Below, in pieces: positions 37,330-46,594 of a stretch of 64,000 nt of DNA; position 1 is the stretch's first letter; the number at the start of each line of letters is the position of its first letter. Source of the DNA: Pediococcus claussenii ATCC BAA-344 (lineage in GTDB: Bacteria; Bacillota; Bacilli; Lactobacillales; Lactobacillaceae). Below the pieces are notes generated by a model that saw only the letters and a list, made by a program, of their open reading frames with translations, made no database searches and was not told the DNA's origin. Location of the stretch: positions 620,001-684,000 of the forward strand of contig NC_016605.1 of NCBI RefSeq assembly GCF_000237995.1. Reading direction: 5' to 3'. The position numbers were made by a program, and so were the translations under genes.

Positions 37330-37387
37330 AAAAAACATTTTGGGGTTGTATGGCTATTCGTTGCTACACAACCCCAAAATGTTTTTT
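37330..37387. terminator. Bidirectional terminator between the YxeA-like gene and greA
   Basis: A 20-bp stem (37330-37349 with 37368-37387) with A and T runs outside, serving both convergent genes. Confidence 0.92.
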
Positions 37388-37416
37388 TTAGAATAAATTT
37401 AAAATTAAATTAGTAT

Positions 37417-37890
37417 TTATTTGGCGGGATGAATTGTCAAAATCTTAACAGCATAATTATCTTCAGGAGCTTCAACGGTTGAAATATCGTTGATCTTATG
37501 GTGGAGGATTGCAGCTCCCAACGGTGATTTAAATGAAAGCTTCTGAGTAGCCAGATTTGATTCATGTGCTCCAACAACTTGATAAGTTGCACGAAAACCA
37601 TCGTCTAGGAATTCAACGTCAACTGTAGAACCAATCTCCACCATTGTACTTGAAGTTGGTTTAACCACTTTGGCAAGGCGAGACTGCTTGTCTAGATATC
37701 GTAAGCGACTTTCAAGGTGGCGAAGGTCTCTCTTAGCAGCGCTGTATTCAGCGTTCTCAGAAAGGTCACCAAGTGATCGCGCATGTTGAAGGGCTTTTAT
37801 TTTGGCAGGACGGGTCTTTTTTAGGTTTTGGATTTCTTGTTGTAATTGTGCATAACCATTTGGTGTCATTTGAACGTATTCTTCTGTCAT
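37417..37890 (-). CDS. greA: Transcription elongation factor GreA
   Basis: 157-aa GreA: N-terminal coiled coil (about residues 10-75, including ARSLGDLSENAEYSAAKR with the acidic tip) and a C-terminal FKBP-like domain (FKSPLGAAILHHKINDI). It reactivates backtracked RNA polymerase by stimulating transcript cleavage. It follows the 109-aa gene by 11 bases, probably in one transcript. Confidence 0.95.
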   Translation of the reverse strand: MTEEYVQMTPNGYAQLQQEIQNLKKTRPAKIKALQHARSLGDLSENAEYSAAKRDLRHLESRLRYLDKQSRLAKVVKPTSSTMVEIGSTVDVEFLDDGFRATYQVVGAHESNLATQKLSFKSPLGAAILHHKINDISTVEAPEDNYAVKILTIHPAK

Positions 37891-37901
37891 TTTAAGTACC
37901 G

Positions 37902-38231
37902 TTATTCAAAGGTTAATTCAATCATGTATTGTTTTGCAGTTACAATGTGAGATGTTGTGATCCAGACCTGACGTAAGCCACGGTTTGGAACCTTTGTTTT
38001 TGCCTGAAAAAATTCAAGCAGGGAACTATTTTTATTTACAAAATCATCTGAAAAACGGTCAACTAGAAGTGAATTATTTGGGAAATAAAATTCTGGTTCA
38101 GATACCGAAATTTTATCAGAAAAAACAATTGAAATAACGTTGTTGTACCCAATTCTTTGAATTGTTGCAAGCGACGGGTCACGACGAATACGATCTAAAA
38201 TATTATAAAGTGAATCAGAATTAGTGGACAT
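37902..38231 (-). CDS. Conserved-looking hypothetical protein upstream of greA
   Basis: 109 aa, soluble, no signal or membrane segment, ending KQYMIELTFE. I do not recognise the family. GGAAGG precedes the ATG, and the gene sits 11 bases before greA on the same strand, so the two are probably co-transcribed. Confidence 0.75.
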   Translation of the reverse strand: MSTNSDSLYNILDRIRRDPSLATIQRIGYNNVISIVFSDKISVSEPEFYFPNNSLLVDRFSDDFVNKNSSLLEFFQAKTKVPNRGLRQVWITTSHIVTAKQYMIELTFE

Positions 38232-38332
38232 ATATACTACCTTCCTTTACTTACAACTATTATTGTAGCAAAAATTTGCTTACTCTAAAAATGAATTTAA
38301 AAAGGTACCTAAACATTTTTTTGTAAAACGTA

Positions 38333-38360
38333 TTGCAAATAGGCAAATGTAGAGTATAAC
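38333..38360 (+). promoter_or_regulatory. Promoter of the TetR-ABC exporter operon
   Basis: TTGCAA (38333-38338) and TATAAC (38355-38360), 16-base spacer. Confidence 0.55.
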
Positions 38361-38368
38361 CATCAATT

Positions 38369-38383
38369 ATGACAATGTGTCAT
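38369..38383 (+). promoter_or_regulatory. Palindromic operator, probably for the adjacent TetR regulator
   Basis: ATGACA-ATG-TGTCAT is a perfect inverted repeat (6-3-6) just downstream of the -10 and directly before the ribosome site of the regulator gene, well placed for autorepression. The TGACA-N3-TGTCA layout is common among TetR operators. Confidence 0.6.
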
Positions 38384-38397
38384 TTTTAGGAGGAAAG

Positions 38398-39054
38398 ATG
38401 CCAACAAAAACTTTTTTTAATCTAACTCAGGAAAAAAGAGACCGCATTTTAAAAGCAGCCGAAAAGGAATTCGCAAGGGTCCCCCTATATAAGGCTTCAA
38501 TTAGTAATATAGTTAAAACTGCGAAGATACCTCGTGGGAGTTTTTACCAGTACTTTGAAGATAAAGAGGATCTATATGGTTTTTATTTTAGACTAATTTT
38601 AGAAAGTCTGCAGGAGGGGTTGGTCGGTGCTATTTATAAAAATAATGGTGATTTGTTCAAGGCTATAGATAAATATTTTGCCTTCTATTTGGACCAAATA
38701 GTAAATGGACAATATCATAGCTTCTATAGAAATTTCTTTTTAAATATAACAATTGGAAATAATGGGAAGCAGCACGGACCTGGGTTTAATTTTCAACATT
38801 CTGAGCGTTTGAAAGAATTGCGTGATCAGATTACCCAAGCAACTGATTGGAAATTACTAAAAGTTTCTGGTGAAAAGGATATTAGCACACTCATGCAATT
38901 GGTTATGATGATGTTTTTTCACTCGGTAGCTCACTACTTTAATGATGCAACAAGTAACACCGATCCAAAAGAATTATTTGAGATAACGCTAGCGGAATTT
39001 AAGAAAAATCTTAACTGGCTTGAATTTGGCGCTCGTAAAACGGAGGAAGAATAG
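38398..39054 (+). CDS. TetR/AcrR-family transcriptional regulator
   Basis: 218 aa. The N-terminal helix-turn-helix (about residues 9-55: RDRILKAAEKEFA, ASISNIVKTAKIPRGSFYQYFEDKEDLY) is typical; the C-terminal domain should bind a ligand. I use the ATG at 38398 after AGGAGG. Its stop is 4 bases before the ABC exporter gene, so it probably regulates its own operon. Confidence 0.92.
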   Translation: MPTKTFFNLTQEKRDRILKAAEKEFARVPLYKASISNIVKTAKIPRGSFYQYFEDKEDLYGFYFRLILESLQEGLVGAIYKNNGDLFKAIDKYFAFYLDQIVNGQYHSFYRNFFLNITIGNNGKQHGPGFNFQHSERLKELRDQITQATDWKLLKVSGEKDISTLMQLVMMMFFHSVAHYFNDATSNTDPKELFEITLAEFKKNLNWLEFGARKTEEE

Positions 39055-39058
39055 AATT

Positions 39059-40798
39059 ATGTGGAAACTAATAAAATCACGGCTTTCATGGTGGGCCGTG
39101 GGTGTTGGTACGCTATTTTTAATTGTTCAAGTTATGAGTAATTTATCGTTACCAACGATAACTTCGGACATTATAAACAAAGGTGTTGCTAACAGTGATA
39201 TTAATTATATTTGGCATTCAGGATACAAAATGATGTTTATTGCCTTTATTGGTGTGATTGGATCGGTAGTAAATGTTTATTTTGCCTCGACCCAGGCCCA
39301 AAAAGTTGGAAATAAGATTAGACATGACTTATTTGAAAAAGTATCATTTATGTCCGACTTTGAGTTTGAAAAATTTGGCGATGCATCTTTAATCACTCGT
39401 ACGACCAATGATGTTATTCAAATCCAAAACGTGATGGTTATGGTGCTTAGAATGATGTTAATGGCACCTATTATGTTAATTGGTGCTGGTTTCTTAGCCT
39501 ATAATAAGCAGCCAGAGTTGACGGCCGTGTTCTTGGTTTCTTTACCAGTTTTAGCAATTTTTGTTGGAATTATTATGTATTTTGCGGTTCCGTTGTTTAA
39601 GAGTTTACAGAAAAAGATTGACCGCATTAACTTAGTGTTCCGTGAAGGCTTAACGGGTGTTCGGGTAGTACGTGCCTTCAATCAAGATAAGTTTGAGCAA
39701 GATCGTTTTGCTGATGCTAACCATGATTACATGAAGACCGGTATTACGGTGTTCACAATCGTTTCTTTTATGTTTCCAATTATGACTTTGGTAATGAGTG
39801 GAACAAATATGGGAATCATCTGGTTTGGTGGTCAACTGATTTCAAACCAAACTATGCAGGTTGGTAACCTTGTTGCATTTATGACCTACGCTATGCAGAT
39901 TTTAATGAGTTTCATGATGCTTTCGATGGTTTTCGTATTTATTCCTCGTGCTTCGGCGTCGGCAGCACGGATTAACGAAGTTCTAGCTACGAAAAACAGC
40001 GTCGTTGATGGTGAAAACTTAACGGCTGGTTCTGGATCAGATAACAATACAGCAACATTAGATTTTAACCACGTTAGTTTCCGTTATAGCGGAGCCGAAA
40101 GGGCTGCAATCGACGATGCCGATTTCCATGCTAAGGCAGGGGATACAGTGGCAATTATTGGTGGTACCGGTTCTGGTAAAACAACTTTGATCAGTCTGAT
40201 ACCGCGACTCTTTGATGTTGAGACAGGTAATATTAAGCTGGATGGGACCAATATTGAACAGCTTAGTCAGCATGATTTACATGATGAGGTTGCGTTCACT
40301 CAGCAAAAAGCGGTGTTATTCAAGGGAACAATTCGTGAAAACATGCTATATGGGAACGAAGAAGCCACTGATGATGACATTTGGCGAGCACTTGAAATTG
40401 CCCAAACGGGTGAATTTATTTCCAAGGATGGCGATGGACTTGAGACGTTTGTTGAACAAGATGGTGATAACTTCTCTGGTGGTCAAAAGCAACGTTTATC
40501 AATCGCTCGTACCCTTGTTAAAAAGGCCAAGGTATATATATTTGATGATTCATTTTCAGCTTTGGACTTCAAGACGGACGCCGACTTGCGTAAGGCTTTA
40601 AAAGACGATCCTGAGATGCAAAAGAGTATCGTAATTATCGTGGCACAACGAATCGCAACTGTTGCGGATGCCGACCTGATTTTAGTTATGGACGGTGGAA
40701 AAGTAGTTGGTCAAGGTAACCACGAAGAACTTAAAGCAGACAATGAAACATATCGTGAAATTATTGCTTCACAGATTAAGGAAGGAGATCAGAAATAA
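39059..40798 (+). CDS. Heterodimeric ABC exporter subunit with degenerate ATP site (BmrC/EfrA/LmrC type)
   Basis: 579 aa: six membrane helices (about residues 1-310), then an ABC domain with Walker A GGTGSGKT, signature FSGGQKQRLS and Walker B YIFDDSFS. The residue after the Walker B Asp is Asp instead of catalytic Glu, the mark of the non-hydrolytic half of exporters such as BmrCD, EfrAB and LmrCD. The ATG at 39059 fits CGGAGGAAG. It overlaps the partner gene by one base (TAATG). Predicted multidrug efflux; substrate unknown. Confidence 0.92.
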   Translation: MWKLIKSRLSWWAVGVGTLFLIVQVMSNLSLPTITSDIINKGVANSDINYIWHSGYKMMFIAFIGVIGSVVNVYFASTQAQKVGNKIRHDLFEKVSFMSDFEFEKFGDASLITRTTNDVIQIQNVMVMVLRMMLMAPIMLIGAGFLAYNKQPELTAVFLVSLPVLAIFVGIIMYFAVPLFKSLQKKIDRINLVFREGLTGVRVVRAFNQDKFEQDRFADANHDYMKTGITVFTIVSFMFPIMTLVMSGTNMGIIWFGGQLISNQTMQVGNLVAFMTYAMQILMSFMMLSMVFVFIPRASASAARINEVLATKNSVVDGENLTAGSGSDNNTATLDFNHVSFRYSGAERAAIDDADFHAKAGDTVAIIGGTGSGKTTLISLIPRLFDVETGNIKLDGTNIEQLSQHDLHDEVAFTQQKAVLFKGTIRENMLYGNEEATDDDIWRALEIAQTGEFISKDGDGLETFVEQDGDNFSGGQKQRLSIARTLVKKAKVYIFDDSFSALDFKTDADLRKALKDDPEMQKSIVIIVAQRIATVADADLILVMDGGKVVGQGNHEELKADNETYREIIASQIKEGDQK

Positions 40799-42636
40799 TG
40801 GGAAATGGACCTCGTGGTGGATCAAGTAAAGCCATCGAAAAACCGCAAAACTTCTGGAAATCAGCGGCACGTTTAGTTCGTTACTTATCTCCTTGGATGG
40901 TTGGATTTGTTATCGTACTTATTTTAGCGGCGGTTTCTACAATCCTTCAGATTCAAACACCTAAGATTTTAGGTCGTGCAACCACCGAAATCTTTAAGGG
41001 TGTTATGAAGGGTACTTCGGAGATGAAAGCTGGTATTTCCATTCACTCCTTGCCAATTGATTTTACAAAGATTGGTCAAATTCTGATGACCGTTGCAATC
41101 TTGTATGTATTATCAGCAGCATTTAGTTTCTTACAACAGATTATTATGACACGAGTTTCACAACGTGCCGTTGCGCAACTGCGTACTGATTTCAAAGCCA
41201 AGATGCAACGCTTACCAATTTCATATTATGATACCCATTCAAATGGTGACATTATGAGTCGAATGGCCAATGATATGGATAATATTAGTTCTACTTTGCA
41301 GCAAAGTTTGACACAACTCGTAACTAGTTTCTTCCAATTCTTTGGGGTTTTGTACATGATGCTTACGATCAGTTGGAAACTAACTTTAATTGCTCTTGCA
41401 ACATTGCCACTTAGTTTAATTGTGGTTGCTGTGGTTGCACCACGTTCACAAAAGTTCTTTGCTTCTCAACAAAAGCACCTTGGTCTTCTGAATGACCAAG
41501 TTGAAGAGACATATGCTGGGCACACGGTTATTAAGACATTTAACCATGAAGGAACTGCGATTGATGAGTTTGAAAAAGAGAATGGTAAATATTATAAGTC
41601 TGCTTGGAAAGCTCAATTTATTAGTGGGTTGATTATGCCATTAATGGTCTTCGTCAATAACTTGGGTTACCTAATGATTGCTGTTCTAGGTGGTATCGAA
41701 GTTGCCCACGGGCAGATTTCTTTAGGTAATGTACAGGCCTTTCTACAGTATTCACAACAGTTCTCTCAACCAATTTCACAAATTGCTAATATCGCAAATA
41801 CTTTGCAAATGACAATGGCATCTGCTGAACGAATTTTTGCAGTATTAGATGAAGATGAGATGGAAGAAACACATACAGAGGTGGCAGACGTTGATACAGA
41901 TGCTAAGATCATCTTTGATGATGTGGACTTCCGTTATGTTGAGGATACTCCGCTGATTCGTAACTTTAACTTGCGAGTTGAGCCGGGAGAAATGGTGGCA
42001 ATTGTCGGGCCAACTGGTGCAGGTAAAACTACCATTATTAACTTACTGGAACGTTTTTATGATGTTGATTCCGGTACAGTGTTCCTCGATGGAAAAGACA
42101 CACGCAACTTATCACGCCAAGATTTGCGCAAACATTTGGCAATGGTTTTACAAGATACATGGCTATTTACTGGATCAATTCGTGAGAATATCAAGTATGG
42201 ACGTGAAGGTGCGACTGATGACGAAATGTATGTTGTTGTGAAGGCAGCTCATGCTGATACTTTCATTCGCCAGTTGCCTCAAGGATATGATACAGTGTTA
42301 AATGAAGCTGTTTCCAACATTTCACAAGGGCAGCGTCAATTATTGACGATTGCACGTGCGTTTCTTGCAGATCCTGATGTATTAATTATAGATGAAGCAA
42401 CTAGTTCTGTGGATACACGAACTGAAGTTTTAATACAAAGGGCTATGAACAAGCTATTAAAGGGCCGGACAAGTTTTGTTGTTGCTCACCGCTTGTCAAC
42501 AATTAGGAATGCCGAGAATATTGTTGTTGTAAACCATGGTCAGATTGTGGAAACAGGAAACCACGACGCATTGATGAAAGCAAATGGGTTCTATGCTGAT
42601 TTGTATAATTCACAATTTGCGACAACTGCAATTTAA
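40798..42636 (+). CDS. Heterodimeric ABC exporter subunit with catalytic Walker B (BmrD/EfrB/LmrD type)
   Basis: 612 aa: six membrane helices (about residues 30-330) and an ABC domain with Walker A GPTGAGKT, Walker B LIIDEATSS with the catalytic Glu, and a variant signature ISQGQRQ. The variant signature pairs with the degenerate site of the partner, as in known heterodimers. Third gene of the TetR operon. Confidence 0.93.
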   Translation: MGNGPRGGSSKAIEKPQNFWKSAARLVRYLSPWMVGFVIVLILAAVSTILQIQTPKILGRATTEIFKGVMKGTSEMKAGISIHSLPIDFTKIGQILMTVAILYVLSAAFSFLQQIIMTRVSQRAVAQLRTDFKAKMQRLPISYYDTHSNGDIMSRMANDMDNISSTLQQSLTQLVTSFFQFFGVLYMMLTISWKLTLIALATLPLSLIVVAVVAPRSQKFFASQQKHLGLLNDQVEETYAGHTVIKTFNHEGTAIDEFEKENGKYYKSAWKAQFISGLIMPLMVFVNNLGYLMIAVLGGIEVAHGQISLGNVQAFLQYSQQFSQPISQIANIANTLQMTMASAERIFAVLDEDEMEETHTEVADVDTDAKIIFDDVDFRYVEDTPLIRNFNLRVEPGEMVAIVGPTGAGKTTIINLLERFYDVDSGTVFLDGKDTRNLSRQDLRKHLAMVLQDTWLFTGSIRENIKYGREGATDDEMYVVVKAAHADTFIRQLPQGYDTVLNEAVSNISQGQRQLLTIARAFLADPDVLIIDEATSSVDTRTEVLIQRAMNKLLKGRTSFVVAHRLSTIRNAENIVVVNHGQIVETGNHDALMKANGFYADLYNSQFATTAI

Positions 42637-42711
42637 GCTAAAAAGCATGATCTAATGCAGAAGTGAAATGATCAAATGTCAAAGAACACTTCATAGTTGT
42701 TAATAGCAATG

Positions 42712-42757
42712 AACGGACTCTGAGTGATGATAGTTTAGTCATCGTTCAGGGTCCGTT
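42712..42757 (+). terminator. Terminator of the ABC exporter operon
   Basis: A 19-bp stem (42712-42730 with 42739-42757, three G-U pairs) followed by a T run. The remaining 100 bases up to the hydrolase gene are AT-rich. Confidence 0.9.
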
Positions 42758-42857
42758 TTTCTATTAAAAATGGGAAAAAACTCTTATTTAGAGCCACTTT
42801 GGCTTCTTTTGATACTATTTGACGTAAAATAAATATAATGATACGGAGGTGCTCATT

Positions 42858-43823
42858 TTGTTTGAACAAACCGAAGCTTTAATTAATGAAGCTTATGATG
42901 CAAAAACAACTACTAATATGGGATACACATGGATCAAACACGGTAAGGTACAGTCAACGAGGTGGAGAGGAATTAAGAGTTCCACCCAATTTTATGATTT
43001 GGCATCTCTTACGAAGGTCATTGGTACTGTTCCCGCTGTTTTAGTTGTACTTTCTAAACATCGCTTATCACTTGATTCTAAAGTTTGTTCTATCTTACCA
43101 GAAGTCGTGGACGACAGAATTACGATTCGACATCTGATAACTCATACGTCTGGGGTTACGGCTTGGATTGACAACAGAGACGCATTGAACGCTAGTGAAT
43201 TAAGACAGGCTATCTACCGTGAATTAAGCTTTGGAGAAGATTTTAATCAAAAGGTTGTGTATAACGATTATAACTATTTGCTACTAGGATTTATCGTCGA
43301 AAAGCTCCAACATGTTCCAGTGCAAACAGTAATAGAAAATGAAGTATTACGACCACTTGGCTTGCATAATGCAACATTTTCACCAAGCGCTTTGCAATCG
43401 GTTCCTACTGAAGATAGAAATGGAATTACAATTCGAGGAATGGTCCATGATACAAAAGCATTCTCGCTTGGACAACACGCGGCTTCGGCTGGTTTATTTG
43501 CACCAATGAATGATGTAGTAAAATTTGCTAATTGGATGCTTTCGGATGGAGGAAAGTTGTTAAATGACTCACAAATGAAAGGATTTAGCCGAAATCAAAC
43601 TGATAATCCAGCGCTAGAACGTTCACTGGGATGGTGGATATCAAATAATGCTGAACGGATTGTTTTGCGACATAGCGGTTTTACGGGAACGTTCATATTA
43701 TTAGATCAACAAACTAAAAACGGTTTGGTGTTTTTATCAAGTAGGGTGTATCCGCATCCTAACAAGCAATTTCTAGATTTTCGACAAAAAATATACGAAA
43801 GTTTTGAAAATGAAGATAGGTAA
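42858..43823 (+). CDS. Serine hydrolase of the beta-lactamase/penicillin-binding class C family
   Basis: 321 aa, no signal peptide, so cytosolic. The nucleophile motif S-x-x-K is SLTK in YDLASLTKVIG; the second motif is around YNDYNYLLLG; the third, H-S-G (RHSGFTG), replaces KTG. Such lactobacillar enzymes are usually esterase- or peptidase-like; the substrate is unknown. I favour the TTG at 42858, which lies 8 bases after GGAGG (42845-42849); the GTG at 42849 overlaps that site. Confidence 0.88.
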   Translation: MFEQTEALINEAYDAKTTTNMGYTWIKHGKVQSTRWRGIKSSTQFYDLASLTKVIGTVPAVLVVLSKHRLSLDSKVCSILPEVVDDRITIRHLITHTSGVTAWIDNRDALNASELRQAIYRELSFGEDFNQKVVYNDYNYLLLGFIVEKLQHVPVQTVIENEVLRPLGLHNATFSPSALQSVPTEDRNGITIRGMVHDTKAFSLGQHAASAGLFAPMNDVVKFANWMLSDGGKLLNDSQMKGFSRNQTDNPALERSLGWWISNNAERIVLRHSGFTGTFILLDQQTKNGLVFLSSRVYPHPNKQFLDFRQKIYESFENEDR

Positions 43824-43837
43824 TGAAAACGCTTATC
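43824..43837 (+). promoter_or_regulatory. Weak cre-like site before manA
   Basis: TGAAAACGCTTATC matches 12 of 14 cre positions and lies in the 73-base gap before manA. Low confidence. Confidence 0.25.
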
Positions 43838-43896
43838 AAAGGCGGACGTTTGTGGTATTCTGAGTGTTGTAATTTGGAAAGTGAGGAGAGATATTG

Positions 43897-44862
43897 ATGA
43901 TTGAACCATTGTTTTTAAATCCAGTTTTTCATGAAAAAATTTGGGGTGGAGATAATTTAAAAAAGGAATTTGGATATGATATTCCTAGCGATCACACAGG
44001 TGAGGCTTGGGTTATTTCGGCACATCCACATGGGCCAGCAGCCGTTGAGAACGGAGATTACGCTGGTGTAACTTTGGATAAGCTTTGGGCAGAACATCGA
44101 GAACTGTTCGGTAATGCGAAGGGTGACGTTTTTCCGTTGCTTACAAAAATTTTAGATGCTAACGACGACTTATCTGTTCAGGTTCATCCTGATGACAAAT
44201 ATGCTGAAGAACACGAACATGAATTAGGGAAGACAGAATGTTGGTACATTATTTCAGCAAAGCCAGGTGCTGAACTTTACTACGGGCACAATGCTAAGAA
44301 TCGCGAAGAACTGGCTGATTGGATTAACAATGGTAAATGGGATAAGCTTTTACGAAAAATTCCAGTTAAGGCAGGAGAATTCTATTATGTACCAAGTGGA
44401 ACAATCCATGCTTTAGGCAAGGGTATCATGGTTCTGGAAACTCAACAAAGCAGTGATACGACATATCGTTTGTACGATTTTGATCGAGTTGAAGCTGCAA
44501 CTGGAAAAAAACGTGAGTTACATTTACAACAATCAATCGACGTAACAACAGTACCTCATACAGATCCTAAGTTAGACATTACAGAAAGTAAGGTCGGCGA
44601 TGCAATAGTAACAACCTTTGTACAACCACCTATTTCTAAGTATTTTACGGTGCAAAAGGTTGTTTTGAAGAATGGTACCGCCAGTTTTAAAAATGATGAT
44701 CCCTATCGCCTGTTTTCAGTTTTGGATGGTGAAGGAAAGATTACCGTTGAGGGTACTACATATCCTTTGAAAAAGGGACAACATTTTATCTTGCCAAGTC
44801 AGGTAAAAGAATACAGTTTGGATGGGACATTATCCATAATTGTAAGTGCTCCTGGAAAGTAG
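43897..44862 (+). CDS. manA: Mannose-6-phosphate isomerase, class I
   Basis: Zinc enzyme interconverting mannose 6-phosphate and fructose 6-phosphate. 321 aa, the short Firmicutes form. Zinc ligands are in SVQVHPDD, KTECWYI and PSGTIHALG; the N-terminus FHEKIWGGDNLKKEF is typical. The ATG at 43897 follows GAGGAG. Confidence 0.95.
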   Translation: MIEPLFLNPVFHEKIWGGDNLKKEFGYDIPSDHTGEAWVISAHPHGPAAVENGDYAGVTLDKLWAEHRELFGNAKGDVFPLLTKILDANDDLSVQVHPDDKYAEEHEHELGKTECWYIISAKPGAELYYGHNAKNREELADWINNGKWDKLLRKIPVKAGEFYYVPSGTIHALGKGIMVLETQQSSDTTYRLYDFDRVEAATGKKRELHLQQSIDVTTVPHTDPKLDITESKVGDAIVTTFVQPPISKYFTVQKVVLKNGTASFKNDDPYRLFSVLDGEGKITVEGTTYPLKKGQHFILPSQVKEYSLDGTLSIIVSAPGK

Positions 44863-44877
44863 TCTAAGATCAGTCAG

Positions 44878-44912
44878 AAAAGCAACGCAAATCCAAATTT
44901 TGCGTTGCTTTT
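44878..44912 (+). terminator. Terminator of manA
   Basis: A 14-bp stem AAAAGCAACGCAAA with TTTGCGTTGCTTTT, T-rich tail. Confidence 0.92.
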
Positions 44913-45041
44913 TATAATTATTGATTAACAATAATGAAATTTTATTTGCTCAAAATAATAGAGGCCAGAATGATTTCGCTGAGGTAAATAAGGTATAATT
45001 CATACTGTTAACATCAAACTAGAAAGGATTGGAACTCGAAT

Positions 45042-46583
45042 ATGTATTATTTTTTAAATACAACTATGCCTATTAACAAATCTGGTATTGAGCATGCTCA
45101 AATAAAGCGTGTTCACTTGTTCAATAGTTATAACGTGCCCAATAAAATCGTAACGCGTAATTTTGAACTTGATTTACATCGAAACCTTAAAATCGCGGGA
45201 ATTGATGAAAAGAATCATCTGAACCTGTTTGAGTTTTTGCAAGGATCTGGCGATTTTGAGGCTAAAGCTCTCACTGCCAAGGATATTAAACGACCTGAAG
45301 GCACTACGATGAAAAAAGTGAATGATGAATTTGTGGTAACTGATCATCGTAATCGGTTGGCAATGAAAATTAAAATGTGGGAAGACCAATCTGATCAAGT
45401 TTCTAGTGTAGAGTATTACGATTATGCTAACAACTTACTAAAACGTGAACGATATGATCGTCGTGGTTTTATGTCAATTGCTGAAATTCATAATCCAACG
45501 GGGGCAACTAGTGTTGAACAAATTTTTACTCCTTCAGGAAAACTAGTATATGAATCATTTTATTTTAATGATGGACAGGGTGAAATAAAAAACTCTTTAT
45601 TACGAATTGTTGACTATCAAGGTAAAGATTATGAATTTAATGGGTTAAATGGATTTCAACGTTTCCTTTTTGATGAAATAAACAAAGTTGATGATGGTAA
45701 AAACGTGTTTATTGCTGATCGTTCCGCAGAAACAGAGTGGGGACTCTTACATATGGAAACCAAGGCATATCGGGTGCTGTTTTTGCATAGCGCCCACACG
45801 TCTGATCCCTATAACCCACAAGATAAACTCCTGAATAATAATTTTGATTTTTCACTTCGAAACTTTAAATATTGGAATGGTATTATTGATTCTACGCCAC
45901 ATCAAACAGCTGATATGAAGGCACGTTTTGATTCAGACGTAACGCCAATTTACACTATTCCGGTTGGAATTGTACCCAATGACTTGATAGAAGAACCGAA
46001 AGTAAAGTTTGAAAATCGTGTACCTGGGAAAATAATTGTTGTAGCTCGCCTTTTTCCAGAAAAAAGGTTAGATCATCTACTAAATGCCTTTAAGATTGTT
46101 CATGAAAAGTTTCCAGAAGCTTCGTTAGATTTTTGGGGATATGGTGATGGAGAAACGGATAAAAAACTAAAGGAACAGGTTTCACAATTAAAACTGAATG
46201 ATTCGGTTAAGTTCAAGGGGTATAGTGACAATATCGGTGCTGAAATGGATAAGGCACAAATTTCCACTCTTACAAGCTCGGTAGAAGGATTTGCGCTAGC
46301 TGTTCTTGAGGCACAGTCGCATGGTCTCCCTGTTGTCTCCTATGATATTCCGTATGGCCCATCAGATATTATCCAAGACGGAATAAGCGGTACACTAATT
46401 AAATCCGGTGATTACAAAGCTTTTGCTGATGCGCTGATGGAACTACTTGGCGATGATAAAAAGCTAAAGCAATATAGTGAAGCAGCTTATAAGAATCGAG
46501 AAAGATTCAGTGAAGCAGCTATCTGGAAAGATTGGCAAGTTTTAGATCAGGATGCTAAGAAATTTTTCGATACGCAGAAATAG
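45042..46583 (+). CDS. TagE/GtfA-like family 4 glycosyltransferase, catalytic
   Basis: 513 aa of the same architecture as GtfA at 7.9 kb: MNKSGIEHAQ-type start (INKSGIEHAQIKR), a beta-rich insertion (about residues 75-205), then a GT-B catalytic part with VVARLFPEKRLDHLL and an intact EX7E motif (Glu415, Glu423). Family members glucosylate poly(glycerol phosphate) teichoic acid (TagE) or, in L. plantarum, O-glycosylate proteins as a GtfA/GtfB pair formerly called tagE5/tagE6. The next gene is its paralogue, 11 bases away. TATAAT at 44994-44999 is a likely -10. Substrate not decidable from sequence. Confidence 0.88.
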   Translation: MYYFLNTTMPINKSGIEHAQIKRVHLFNSYNVPNKIVTRNFELDLHRNLKIAGIDEKNHLNLFEFLQGSGDFEAKALTAKDIKRPEGTTMKKVNDEFVVTDHRNRLAMKIKMWEDQSDQVSSVEYYDYANNLLKRERYDRRGFMSIAEIHNPTGATSVEQIFTPSGKLVYESFYFNDGQGEIKNSLLRIVDYQGKDYEFNGLNGFQRFLFDEINKVDDGKNVFIADRSAETEWGLLHMETKAYRVLFLHSAHTSDPYNPQDKLLNNNFDFSLRNFKYWNGIIDSTPHQTADMKARFDSDVTPIYTIPVGIVPNDLIEEPKVKFENRVPGKIIVVARLFPEKRLDHLLNAFKIVHEKFPEASLDFWGYGDGETDKKLKEQVSQLKLNDSVKFKGYSDNIGAEMDKAQISTLTSSVEGFALAVLEAQSHGLPVVSYDIPYGPSDIIQDGISGTLIKSGDYKAFADALMELLGDDKKLKQYSEAAYKNRERFSEAAIWKDWQVLDQDAKKFFDTQK

Positions 46584-46594
46584 GGGGATTTTGT

